Origin: Actinomycetota bacterium
GTDB taxonomy: Bacteria; Actinomycetota; Humimicrobiia; Humimicrobiales; Humimicrobiaceae
Reading direction: 5' to 3'
Assembly: GCA_016932375.1 (NCBI GenBank)
Contig: JAFGDA010000055.1
Coordinates: 1 to 22,509 of the forward strand
Length of the DNA: 22,509 nucleotides
Shown: positions 1 through 7,824 of the stretch, one piece after another
Layout: the number at the start of each line of letters is the position of its first letter
How positions within the stretch are numbered: the first letter of the stretch is position 1
Position numbers and translations under genes: made by a program
Notes under the pieces: generated by a model
What the model saw: the letters and a program-made list of their open reading frames with translations, nothing else
Databases searched by the model: none
What the model was told of the DNA's origin: nothing

Positions 1-2
1 GA

Positions 3-33
3 TTATTTATGGGGTGGTGTCCCATTTAAATAA
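3..33. repeat. Imperfect inverted repeat at the window edge
   Basis: The arms TTATTT-ATGGG (3-13) and CCCAT-TT-AAATAA (21-33) pair over 11 bases with a two-base bulge and a 7-nt loop. The element lies about 145 nt beyond the stop of the last minus-strand gene, so it could be part of an operon-end structure. Only two bases remain before the window ends, so a following U-tract cannot be checked. Apart from this repeat, 1-176 contains no supported gene. Confidence 0.3.
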
Positions 34-176
34 AGTTTGGGAGAATAAGCCTGTAAAAGAATTTACACAAAAGACTTGACAGTATCATTCAAATTCAGGC
101 CTTGACCTTTTCTGATAATTTTAACGTTTGTCCTGCTGGAAATGCTAATTCCACCAATATTAACACCGGTTAAATT

Positions 177-674
177 CTATCTCATTATAGAAAAAACATA
201 ATCTATTATTTCCGCCAGTATCCAGAAAACTGCTCCGGCATATAAAGACCTGCTGAGCGCTTCATTTATTGTTACGTTATTGGCCATACTTAAGAAAAAT
301 GCGAGTAAAGCTGCTATGACAACCAGGAGCCAGTGAACCCTTATCCCGGTGAGGCTGTATTCCGGACTGCCCTCATCCGAAGCAATAAGGTCCCTTACCC
401 CATTTATAACACCCCGGTCCTCTTTCCGTGAGCTTTTCAGGTGCCCTGTTTCTTCATTTTTTCCCGTTTCCTTTTTGTTTTCCAAACTGGCGCTTTTTTT
501 ATCTTCCGGGGAAACGCTCCTGTGCAAACCATTTTCATTTTCTTTTTTATCAGCAGTATCCTGCTGACTGTCCAATGGCGGGTTAGCGGTATCTTCAACT
601 GTCCAACCGGGATCAATTTTCCCGGAACCTATAGTTACCTCATCTATGTAATCGTCAATATCAATGTCAGCCAT
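177..674 (-). CDS. Unknown protein with acidic/charged tail and two C-terminal membrane helices
   Basis: I do not recognise this 165-residue protein. Residues 1 to about 105 are very polar (Asp, Glu, Lys, Ser, Asn rich) and look disordered. They are followed by two hydrophobic segments, about 114-132 (core LLVVIAALLAFFLSMA) and 141-163 (core LYAGAVFWILAEIIDYVF), with a few residues between them. The predicted form is a two-helix membrane protein with a long N-terminal cytoplasmic tail. The start is well supported: GGAGG lies 5 nt before the ATG. It begins 39 nt after the flhA stop, so it is probably the last gene of this operon in the window. flhF and flhG often follow flhA, and this protein resembles neither. 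A role near the export gate or stator is possible but is inferred from position only. Stop codon is TAG. Confidence 0.75.
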   Translation of the reverse strand: MADIDIDDYIDEVTIGSGKIDPGWTVEDTANPPLDSQQDTADKKENENGLHRSVSPEDKKSASLENKKETGKNEETGHLKSSRKEDRGVINGVRDLIASDEGSPEYSLTGIRVHWLLVVIAALLAFFLSMANNVTINEALSRSLYAGAVFWILAEIIDYVFSIMR

Positions 675-713
675 CCAAACCTCCGGATAAATAAAATATG
701 CCAGCCAGTTTCA

Positions 714-2789
714 TTATTTAAAACCTATCATACCGACAGGTTCTATCTTTATTCCCTGTATTATCTCATCATAGGAAAGCACCACCACTGCAGGTTTAAT
801 CCTCTCGGAAATCTGCCGCAACTGCAGTCTTACGGGAGCAAGGCTAATTATTACAGGGGTCAATCCCTGCATGGAAACCCTTTTTGCCTCCTCCTTTATC
901 TTTTCCATAAGTTCTTTTATATATTCAGGATCCATGACACATTTTATGCCATTATCGCTCCCCTGAATTGAATCCATTATCTTCTGTTCTATTTCAGGGT
1001 CCACCACGATAGTGGATAGGACACCCGGGGGGTTCTCATACATTTTTGTTATTGACCTTGCCAGCCCCTGCCTTGTAAATTCTGTAAGCAGATCGATGTT
1101 CCTGGTCACTTTTGCCTTTATGGATATGGTTTCAAGAATGGTGGTGAGATCCTTTATGGGTATCCTTTCCCTCAAAAGGTTCCTTAATATAAGGTGGAGC
1201 TCGCTCAGGGTTATTACCTTTGGTATTACTTCACTTACCACAACGGGGTTATGTTTCGATAACCTGTCCAGGAGCTTCTGGACATCCTGTATACCCAGTA
1301 TCTCGCAGGCATGCTCCTTTATGGTTTCCGTCAGGTGGGTTACAAGCAGGGAAACCGGGTCTATGACCGTATATCCCTTCTCCTCCGCTTCATTCTTCCT
1401 TTCTGTGTCTATCCATCTTGCCGGCAGCCCAAAAACAGGTTCTGTTGTATCTTCACCCTTAACACTGAATCCCCCGCCGCCCGGATCCAGGATCATGAAT
1501 TTATTAACATAAAGTTCGTTTTCAGCCACCCCGGTCCCCTTTATCTTTATCCTGTAACGGTTTTCTCCAAGCTGTATGTTGTCCCTGATCCTTATGGAAG
1601 GAACTAAAAATCCCGTTTCAGAAGCAATCTGCTTTTTCACGAGGTCTATTCTTATCGAAAGATTCTCATGCTCTTCTTTCCCGACTATACCCACCAGGCC
1701 ATAACCAAGCTCGACTTCTATGAGATCCACATACAGGGCCTGGTCAACTTCGTCTATTGAACCTTCTATGCTCTGCCTTTCCTTTTCTTCCTCCAGCCGT
1801 ATTTTTTGTTCAGCTTCCCTTTTCAGTTTCCTTGATTGAAAAAATGCAACGGTTCCCAGCAGTGCCCCTATTATAAGGAACGGGGATTTTGGCATCCCCT
1901 GAATGAATCCAAACATGCCTATTATTGCGGCAGCTATCCCCATTGCCTTGGGCTGGGCAAGGAACTGCAGTGATATCTGCCTGCTCAGGTTGCTATCTGA
2001 CACAGCCCTTGTCACGACAAGACCTGAAGACACTGATACAAGAAGAGCCGGTATCTGGGAGACAAGACCATCACCGACGGTGAGAAGGCTGTACTTCTGG
2101 AGCGCTTCCGCAAAAGAAAGCCCCTGCTGCAACATCCCGATTCCAAATCCTCCCAGCAGATTTATCAGTACTATTATGACTCCAGCTATTGCATCCCCTT
2201 TTACAAATTTGCTTGCCCCATCCATTGCCCCGTAGAAATCTGCCTGGCGGGCAATCTCCTTCCTCTCTTTTTTTGCCTCTTCATCCGTTATTATCCCTGC
2301 ATTCAGGTCTGCGTCTATGGACATCTGCTTCCCGGGAAGGGCATCAAGTGTAAATCTTGCAGCAACTTCTGCCACCCTGTTGGCTCCCTGTATTATAACT
2401 ACAAAATTAACTATCACAAGTATCAGGAACACGACAAAACCGACGATGAAATTTTCACCTATGACAAAATGACCGAATGCATTTATTACCCCTCCTGCAT
2501 AGCCACCCAGCAGTATAAGCCTTGTTGTTGAAATATTGAGCGACAGCCTGAACAGGGTCGCTATAAGCAAAAGTGAAGGGAATATTGAAAAATCCAGCGG
2601 TTTTAGCGTGTATAATGATATAAGGAAAATTGTCATGCTTAGCGCAATATTGACACCAAGCAGGCCATCCATCAGGCCGGGTGGGATGGGTACAATCATC
2701 ATCAATATGACCGCAACGATCATAAAAGTTATCATAACATCCGTATTTTTCATCAAAATTCCCGGAATGGGAGCCAGGTTCTTTTTCAT
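714..2789 (-). CDS. flhA: Flagellar export gate protein FlhA
   Basis: FlhA forms the nonameric ring of the flagellar type III export apparatus. It couples proton motive force to export, and its cytoplasmic domain docks substrates and chaperones. The 691-residue length is normal for the family. The N-terminal half (about 15-330) holds multiple membrane helices. The conserved FHIPEP-family cytoplasmic loop is at about residues 138-165 (RVAEVAARFTLDALPGKQ, then DADLNAG). A charged linker at about 325-350 leads to the C-terminal domain, which ends near 691. The start ATG overlaps the flhB stop in a 4-nt ATGA arrangement, which implies translational coupling. No frameshift or missing signature was seen. 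Confidence 0.97.
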   Translation of the reverse strand: MKKNLAPIPGILMKNTDVMITFMIVAVILMMIVPIPPGLMDGLLGVNIALSMTIFLISLYTLKPLDFSIFPSLLLIATLFRLSLNISTTRLILLGGYAGGVINAFGHFVIGENFIVGFVVFLILVIVNFVVIIQGANRVAEVAARFTLDALPGKQMSIDADLNAGIITDEEAKKERKEIARQADFYGAMDGASKFVKGDAIAGVIIVLINLLGGFGIGMLQQGLSFAEALQKYSLLTVGDGLVSQIPALLVSVSSGLVVTRAVSDSNLSRQISLQFLAQPKAMGIAAAIIGMFGFIQGMPKSPFLIIGALLGTVAFFQSRKLKREAEQKIRLEEEKERQSIEGSIDEVDQALYVDLIEVELGYGLVGIVGKEEHENLSIRIDLVKKQIASETGFLVPSIRIRDNIQLGENRYRIKIKGTGVAENELYVNKFMILDPGGGGFSVKGEDTTEPVFGLPARWIDTERKNEAEEKGYTVIDPVSLLVTHLTETIKEHACEILGIQDVQKLLDRLSKHNPVVVSEVIPKVITLSELHLILRNLLRERIPIKDLTTILETISIKAKVTRNIDLLTEFTRQGLARSITKMYENPPGVLSTIVVDPEIEQKIMDSIQGSDNGIKCVMDPEYIKELMEKIKEEAKRVSMQGLTPVIISLAPVRLQLRQISERIKPAVVVLSYDEIIQGIKIEPVGMIGFK

Positions 2790-3856
2790 ATGCTTTCCAT
2801 CTTCATATTATTATTTTTAAGTTTGAAAACATAGGCAAGTATCTCCGCAACCACCTTATAGAGGACCGGTGGTATTTCCTGCCCTATTTCTACAGATTTA
2901 TAAATAGCCTGCGCAACAAACTTGTTTTCAATTACCGGTACATTATTCTGTATTGCTATTTCCTTTATCTTTTTAGCTACCAGCCTTGCACCTTTTGCAG
3001 TCACCTTAGGGGCATTGAACCCGGTCCTGTATTTTAATGCAACTGCATAGGTCGTAGGATTGGTAATGACGACATCGGCGTCCGGGACATCCCTTATCAT
3101 CCGGGCCCTTGTAAGTTTGATATGCCGGGACTTCCTTGCTGACTTCAACATGGGATCGCCCTCCTGCTGCCTGTACTCCTGCTTTACCTCCTGTTTGGTC
3201 ATCATTATTCTTTTTTCAAACTGGTTCTTCTGGTATATGTAATCGGCTATCGCAATCACTATCATGATAAGGGCAATCCTGCTCCCCAGGTTAAAAACTA
3301 TACCGATCATTTTATCTGCCACCAGGAAGGAACTCTTGCCTGAAAGCATTGTAAGCTCCATTAAATTGGACTGAAGCAGCTTATAGGACACAAGGCATAC
3401 GACAGCTATCCTTAAAATATTTTTGCCAAGCGATACAAGTGAGTTCAGTGAAAATATCCTTTTTATCCCATTTGCAGGATTCAATCTTGACAAAGAGTTC
3501 TTCAGGTGCTCAAAGGAAACCACGAACCTGACCTGCGCCACATTTGCCGCCAGTCCTATAATTGCAGAACATATTAAAAAGGGCCCAGCCATATGCATAT
3601 AGGCCCATATGGTCTCTTTGCCGGTATTGCTGATGTATTCCTGTGTCAGGGTCTTTACCGGAAGGGAGGTTAGCGTCTTGAGCATAAAATCATAGATACC
3701 CTTAATGATTCCTGCACCCAAAAAGCTTATTAGCATAAACCCTGCAAGCATTATCAATGCAGAATCCAGGTCAGGGGTCCTTGCAACATTGCCCTTCCTT
3801 CTTTCCTCTGCCCTCCGTTTGGGAGTCGCTTTTTCAGTTTTTCCTTCCTGTTCCAT
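2786..3856 (-). CDS. flhB: Flagellar export switch protein FlhB, with variant cleavage motif NPTT
   Basis: FlhB is the export-gate subunit that switches secretion from rod/hook to filament substrates. The 356-residue length is typical. The N-terminus (EGKTEKATPKRRAEERRKGN) is classical. Four membrane helices lie near residues 32-54, 85-109, 140-161 and 184-209, followed by the cytoplasmic domain with EYRQQEGDP. The usual self-cleavage motif N-P-T-H reads N266-P267-T268-T269 here (codons AAT CCT ACG ACC). The downstream PLAR-like motif is also degenerate (NKFVAQAIY). The C-terminus (EIGQEIPPVLYKVVAEILAY) is otherwise normal. It follows fliR by 22 nt and overlaps flhA by 4 nt. The ribosome-binding site is weak, so translation may depend on coupling to fliR. 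Confidence 0.96.
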   Translation of the reverse strand: MEQEGKTEKATPKRRAEERRKGNVARTPDLDSALIMLAGFMLISFLGAGIIKGIYDFMLKTLTSLPVKTLTQEYISNTGKETIWAYMHMAGPFLICSAIIGLAANVAQVRFVVSFEHLKNSLSRLNPANGIKRIFSLNSLVSLGKNILRIAVVCLVSYKLLQSNLMELTMLSGKSSFLVADKMIGIVFNLGSRIALIMIVIAIADYIYQKNQFEKRIMMTKQEVKQEYRQQEGDPMLKSARKSRHIKLTRARMIRDVPDADVVITNPTTYAVALKYRTGFNAPKVTAKGARLVAKKIKEIAIQNNVPVIENKFVAQAIYKSVEIGQEIPPVLYKVVAEILAYVFKLKNNNMKMESI

Positions 3857-3878
3857 CTCTTATTTAATAACCCGGTAC

Positions 3879-4679
3879 CTACCCCCGGGGCCTCATGAAT
3901 TTCAATAAATAACCTATATTTACAAAACTGTCGTTAAACAGGTCCTTAAGGTAAGGCACGGTATTTATCATGGTCAGGGCCAGGATTAAAATGCTTACCA
4001 TAATCTTCAGGGGAAACCCTATTATGAATATTGGTATCTGGGGTATCACACGCGCCATTATCGCAAGGGCCACTTCAGTTAAAACGAGGGATGCCGCAAC
4101 CGGGGCTGCAATTTTGAAGCCTATTACAAGTATATCGCCAAAAGACCTTAAAAGTATTTCAAGGACCTCCGGCCTGAATTCAAATCTCCCTGCCGGCAAC
4201 ATTTCATAGCTTCTGGCTATCGCTCCTATGAGTATGCCGTGGCTCCCGGTTACAAAGAAAAGTGTTGTTGCTATTATTCCAAAAAAATTCGTGGTAACCG
4301 TGGAGCTAACATTACTTACCGGATCGACTATCTGTGAAAATCCAAACCCGTTGTTTAAATCAATTATCCTTCCCGCCATCTGTATGGCTGAAAAAACAGC
4401 GGTTACAATAAACCCTATAATAAGACCGGCTATAAGTTCCGAGGCAAGGAACCTGAATATTTCGAAATAATCCAGATCCATGATATTAATATTGATACTT
4501 AGCATGGGGAAGATAAGCACTGCAAACGAAAGCGAGAAAAAGATTTTTATGCTGTTTGGTATCCTCCTCGTGTTAAAAACCGGTATGCTGAAAAAGATTG
4601 CAAATATCCTTGTAACCACCATTCCAAATGGCAGTATATTATTTGATACCAGATTTAAAAAATTAAAAGTATTTGTCAT
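3879..4679 (-). CDS. fliR: Flagellar export gate protein FliR
   Basis: FliR is a polytopic component of the FliP-FliQ-FliR core of the export gate. At 266 residues it has the family length and about six hydrophobic segments throughout. Recognisable parts include the N-terminal RIFAIFFSIPVFNTRRIP, the helix around ELIAGLIIGFIVTAVFSAIQ, the middle loop NGFGFSQIVDPVSNVSS, and the C-terminal VIPQIPIFIIGFPLKI. The start is ATG, with only a weak GGGG-type ribosome-binding site. It lies 21 nt after fliQ. The stop is TAG, and the readthrough frame closes within five codons, so TAG is an ordinary stop codon in this genome. Confidence 0.96.
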   Translation of the reverse strand: MTNTFNFLNLVSNNILPFGMVVTRIFAIFFSIPVFNTRRIPNSIKIFFSLSFAVLIFPMLSININIMDLDYFEIFRFLASELIAGLIIGFIVTAVFSAIQMAGRIIDLNNGFGFSQIVDPVSNVSSTVTTNFFGIIATTLFFVTGSHGILIGAIARSYEMLPAGRFEFRPEVLEILLRSFGDILVIGFKIAAPVAASLVLTEVALAIMARVIPQIPIFIIGFPLKIMVSILILALTMINTVPYLKDLFNDSFVNIGYLLKFMRPRG

Positions 4680-4700
4680 CTAATACCCCGGATATCCATT

Positions 4701-4970
4701 TTAACCTATAACAGCCGGTATGCTCTGGAACAACTCGATTGTAAAACCTATAATCTTGGAACCCATCCACGAACCGAGCACCAGCAGGAGCAGGGCTGCG
4801 ACAATGATCTTGGGAATAAATGTAAGTGTCGCTTCCTGTATCTGTGTTATCGACTGGAAGACCGCAACCACTACACCTGTTACAAGACTGCCTATAAGAA
4901 TCGGGCCTGCAACTTCAGCCATTATAAACAATGCCCTTGATCCTAAATATATAATAAATTCCTGGTTCAA
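4701..4970 (-). CDS. fliQ: Flagellar export gate protein FliQ (TTG start)
   Basis: This 89-residue protein has two membrane helices (about 13-37 and 50-75), as FliQ does. It joins FliP and FliR in the helical export gate. Recognisable segments are GPILIGSLVTGVVVAVFQS and QIQEATLTFIPKI. The first codon is TTG. It is preferred because GGGAGG lies 8 nt upstream and because NQEFIIYLG aligns with the usual FliQ N-terminus. An overlapping ATG close by is in a different frame. It is spaced 24 nt from fliP and 21 nt from fliR. Confidence 0.95.
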   Translation of the reverse strand: MNQEFIIYLGSRALFIMAEVAGPILIGSLVTGVVVAVFQSITQIQEATLTFIPKIIVAALLLLVLGSWMGSKIIGFTIELFQSIPAVIG

Positions 4971-4994
4971 TATTCATTCCTCCCGGCCATATTT

Positions 4995-5654
4995 TTAGTT
5001 GAAAGATGTAACAAGTGAATTGGTTAAAAGATACCAGCCATCAACCATCACAAAAAGTAAAATCTTAAACGGCAGCGATATCATTACAGGCGGAACCATC
5101 ATCATCCCCATGGACATAAGCACGGAAGCCACAATGAAATCTATAAGCAAAAAAGGTATGTATATAAGGAAACCTATCTGGAAAGCAATCCTCAATTCGC
5201 TCACTATAAAGGCTGGTATCAATATGGTAAGCGGTATTTCTTGATAGCTTTTTGGTTTTTCAATCTTCGCCAGGTTTACAAAAAGTGTCAGGTCCTTGAT
5301 TCGCACCTGTTTCATCATAAACTCCCTCAGTGGTTTTTCAGCATTGGTGAAAGCTTCTTCCTGGGTTATTTCCTCATGCAGATAGGGCTGGATAGCTTCC
5401 TCATTTATTTCCTTGACCGCCGGGCTCATTACAAACAGGGTTATAAATAGCGCTATACCTACCAGGACCTGGTTCGGTGGCATTTGCTGTGTGCCAAGTG
5501 CATTCCTTATAAAAGAAAGGACAATTACCACCCTCGTAAAGGAAGTGGTCATTATCAAAATGGTGGGGATCAGCGCAAGTACCGTAAGCAATACGAGTAT
5601 CTGCATCCAGTTTCCCCCGGATGCGCCGGCCGTCTCTTTTAATATATCAAGCAT
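4995..5654 (-). CDS. fliP: Flagellar export gate protein FliP
   Basis: FliP forms the pentameric core of the export gate channel. At 219 residues it matches the shorter FliP forms. No cleavable signal peptide precedes the first helix (about 17-36), unlike the enterobacterial protein. The helix is followed by the family block TSFTRVVIVLSFIRNALGTQ, then PPNQVLVGIALF. The conserved C-terminal region contains SELRIAFQIGFLIYIPFLLI, MGMMMVPP and the ending LPFKILLFVMVDGWYLL. The ATG start has a poor ribosome-binding site. fliO ends 27 nt upstream and fliQ starts 24 nt downstream. Confidence 0.96.
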   Translation of the reverse strand: MLDILKETAGASGGNWMQILVLLTVLALIPTILIMTTSFTRVVIVLSFIRNALGTQQMPPNQVLVGIALFITLFVMSPAVKEINEEAIQPYLHEEITQEEAFTNAEKPLREFMMKQVRIKDLTLFVNLAKIEKPKSYQEIPLTILIPAFIVSELRIAFQIGFLIYIPFLLIDFIVASVLMSMGMMMVPPVMISLPFKILLFVMVDGWYLLTNSLVTSFN

Positions 5655-5681
5655 TAATGTTTCACTCTTTCTTAAATAGAA

Positions 5682-6332
5682 TCAGGTTCCGCTTTCGCTG
5701 CTGCCAAAATAATTCTGGAATATATCCCTGAAACTTCTTTTATTGCTCTTTTCCGGGCAAATATCTTTATTTATATCCCTGAACTGGTCATATTGTTTTG
5801 ATGATAACGAAGAAATATAATTGACCTGTTTCTCCGATGACCCGATGACCATATATTTACCTGCAACGCTTATGAGATGAATGGACCTGTTTGGCGCAAT
5901 GTTTTTACTTTCAAGCACCTCTATCAATCCGGAACCCTGTGTCCTGCCTGCTGCAATTTCTCCCCTGTTTTTATAAAAAAACTTCAAAACCCTGATTGTC
6001 AGGTATATAAGGATTGCCACAACCATCAGGCTTACTAAGGCCTTAATCAGGATACCCGGTCCGTTTGTTCCGGACGTTGAGAAAGCTTCACCGGGATATC
6101 CTTCCGCACCGGCCTCCAGTACCGGACCCTCAAATAAAGAACCTCCGTCACCAGCAGCTCCATTATTAAGATTATCCCCGGAGTCCATTTCCGGCATTTT
6201 CCAGCAGCCGGAATATAAAAATGCAGCCCCTGCCGTAAATAAAAGAATAAATGATACCGCCAGCGCAAGCCATTTCTTACTGCTCTTTCCCGTTACAGAT
6301 ATGTTCAGGTTATTATGTTGCAATCTTTTCAC
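5682..6332 (-). CDS. fliO: FliO/FliZ-type export gate assembly protein
   Basis: FliO assists assembly of the FliP ring. This 216-residue protein has a short basic N-terminus and a hydrophobic segment at about 21-40. Next come an acidic/Gly-rich extracytoplasmic stretch (about 48-90), a second helix at about 93-112, and a cytoplasmic FliO domain (about 132-180) with the diagnostic VLESKNIAPNRSIHLISVAG and KYMVIGSSEKQV. The first hydrophobic segment ends in LYSGCW and could be a signal peptide or an anchor. The GTG start lies inside the end of fliN (20-nt overlap), with GGA 6-7 nt upstream. FliO is always poorly conserved, so the call rests on this domain and on its place before fliP. Confidence 0.9.
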   Translation of the reverse strand: MKRLQHNNLNISVTGKSSKKWLALAVSFILLFTAGAAFLYSGCWKMPEMDSGDNLNNGAAGDGGSLFEGPVLEAGAEGYPGEAFSTSGTNGPGILIKALVSLMVVAILIYLTIRVLKFFYKNRGEIAAGRTQGSGLIEVLESKNIAPNRSIHLISVAGKYMVIGSSEKQVNYISSLSSKQYDQFRDINKDICPEKSNKRSFRDIFQNYFGSSESGT

Positions 6333-6741
6333 TTTCTTCCTTCGTTCCTTCCTCCAGAATCACATCGGTTATCCTCACCCCGAAGTCTTCATCTATTACA
6401 ACCACTTCTCCTCTTGCAATTTTTTCACCGTTTATAAGTATGTCTACGGGTTCCCCTGATAGCTTATCAAGTTCTACAATCGAGCCGACCCCGAGTTCAA
6501 GTATTTCCTTTATCTTTAACACTGTCCGTCCGAGCTCAACAACTATCTCAAGCGGAATATCGTTTAAAATGCTCATCGGGTTTTTTCCTGCCGCAATATC
6601 CGGGTCTTTAAAATCCGGGAACAAGACTTTCCTTACATCTCCATTATTGAAATTTTCCTCACTTTCCGTTGCTGCCGGAACATTTTTTTCCGAGATCCTA
6701 TCCTTTTTTCTATTACCTGTTTTGCCGGTTTTTGCATCCAA
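6313..6741 (-). CDS. fliN: Flagellar motor switch protein FliN (TTG start)
   Basis: FliN forms the lower part of the cytoplasmic C-ring with FliM. This 142-residue protein has a polar, probably flexible N-terminus (1-60), a VLFPDFKDP segment, and a SpoA/FliN C-terminal domain from about residue 55 (LNDIPLEIVVELGRTVLKIK, GVGSIVELDKLSGEPVDILI, FGVRITDVI). It lacks the CheC-like phosphatase domain of FliY, so it is a plain FliN. It also has no EIDALL-type CheY-binding peptide. The start is TTG, backed by a strong GGGGAGG 8 nt upstream; no ATG in frame comes before about residue 56. It lies 19 nt after fliM and overlaps fliO by 20 nt. Confidence 0.95.
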   Translation of the reverse strand: MDAKTGKTGNRKKDRISEKNVPAATESEENFNNGDVRKVLFPDFKDPDIAAGKNPMSILNDIPLEIVVELGRTVLKIKEILELGVGSIVELDKLSGEPVDILINGEKIARGEVVVIDEDFGVRITDVILEEGTKEESEKIAT

Positions 6742-6760
6742 TTTATTTACCTCCCCAATA

Positions 6761-7750
6761 TCATTGATTAACTTTTACTACCTGGACAGCCAGGTTATTC
6801 GATCTTTTACCCGGCTGTACCTTGAAGATGGTCCTGTCTCCGATTACCAGGTCTATCAGCCTGGTTTTTTTGCTGTCCAGCTTGATAATGTCGCCTTTTT
6901 CAATTGACTGGATTTCCTTCAGGGTCGCGCTTGCCTTCCCCAATACCACACTCGCGGCCAGGTTGACTTTATTCATATTACTTAAAATATTTTTTTTCCC
7001 GTCACTGTTTTTTATTGTCTTGCCGTATGCAAACCAGCTTCTTGTGCTTATTTTCTCCAGTATCGGCTTAATGGAAAGGAACGGCAGGCAGAATGAGAAA
7101 TAACTTTTTTTATTTCCTACCATAATTCCAAAATTAAGCACAAGGCACATTTCATTGGAAGCAACCACCCTTGCAAACTGGGGATTTGACTCCACCCTTT
7201 TTATATTCAGGTTTAAATCTGCAATATTAACCCATGCCTCTTTTAAGGAGTACAGAAAATCTTTTACAATACTATTCATGAGGTTCCTTTCGATTTCCGT
7301 AAAATCACGGTCGATCTCCTCAAAACCCTTTCCACCAAGCACCCTGTCGATAATCATGAACACTGCTTCCCTTTTGAAGTGAAGGATAGTATCGCCGTCA
7401 AGAAGCGGCGATGTTAAAATATTTATATAGCTCCGCTCTGAAAGAGAATTTAAATACTCTCCAAAAGATTTTTGTTCAACCATGCTGCAGTTTATTTCGG
7501 TAACAGTCCTTGTCTGTATTGATATATGTGTCTCGGCAATTCTCGAAAAAGAATCATGGACTATTTCCATAATCCTTATCTGGTCCTTTGCAAACTTGGC
7601 CGGTCTCCTGAAATCAAATAGCCTGATATTTAGATGCTCTCCTGTGTCATCAAGAATTGGAGAATGCCTTTTTATGGTAAAAACCTTAAAATTTTCCGGA
7701 TTATCCTTCGCTTCTTTATCATCTATACCTGTATAAGCTTTAATATTCAT
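6761..7750 (-). CDS. fliM: Flagellar motor switch protein FliM lacking the N-terminal CheY-binding motif
   Basis: FliM links FliG and FliN in the C-ring and normally receives CheY-P through an N-terminal peptide. This 329-residue protein has the FliM middle domain at about 42-235 (RLFDFRRPAKFAKDQIRIME; GGKG loop near 139-142; FTEIERNLM) and a C-terminal SpoA domain at about 255-325 (GKASATLKEIQSIEKGDIIK). The N-terminus reads MNIKAYTGIDDKEAK and has no LSQxEIDALL motif. An in-frame TAA lies directly before the ATG, so no simple upstream extension is possible. Its neighbours are fliL (74-nt gap) and fliN (19-nt gap). Identity is certain; the altered N-terminus is the odd feature. Confidence 0.96.
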   Translation of the reverse strand: MNIKAYTGIDDKEAKDNPENFKVFTIKRHSPILDDTGEHLNIRLFDFRRPAKFAKDQIRIMEIVHDSFSRIAETHISIQTRTVTEINCSMVEQKSFGEYLNSLSERSYINILTSPLLDGDTILHFKREAVFMIIDRVLGGKGFEEIDRDFTEIERNLMNSIVKDFLYSLKEAWVNIADLNLNIKRVESNPQFARVVASNEMCLVLNFGIMVGNKKSYFSFCLPFLSIKPILEKISTRSWFAYGKTIKNSDGKKNILSNMNKVNLAASVVLGKASATLKEIQSIEKGDIIKLDSKKTRLIDLVIGDRTIFKVQPGKRSNNLAVQVVKVNQ

Positions 7751-7824
7751 TTATACCTGGAACCTTCCCCTGAATTTTTTATCTGCATTTAAAAATAAAT
7801 CAATTTCATAAGCATATGCTTTCT

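Noticed and set aside
76..81. TTGACA on the plus strand near the left edge as a promoter
   Set aside because: No -10 box lies at 16-18 nt and no plus-strand gene follows.
59..179. In-frame continuation after the TAG of the last gene (about 38 sense codons to a TAA), suggesting amber readthrough or pyrrolysine use
   Set aside because: A run of this length is expected by chance fairly often. fliR and fliJ also end in TAG, and the fliR readthrough frame closes within five codons, so TAG looks like an ordinary stop.
6047..6268. Minus-strand 73-codon frame inside fliO
   Set aside because: It lies in an alternate frame of the FliO linker region; no motif or start signal supports it.
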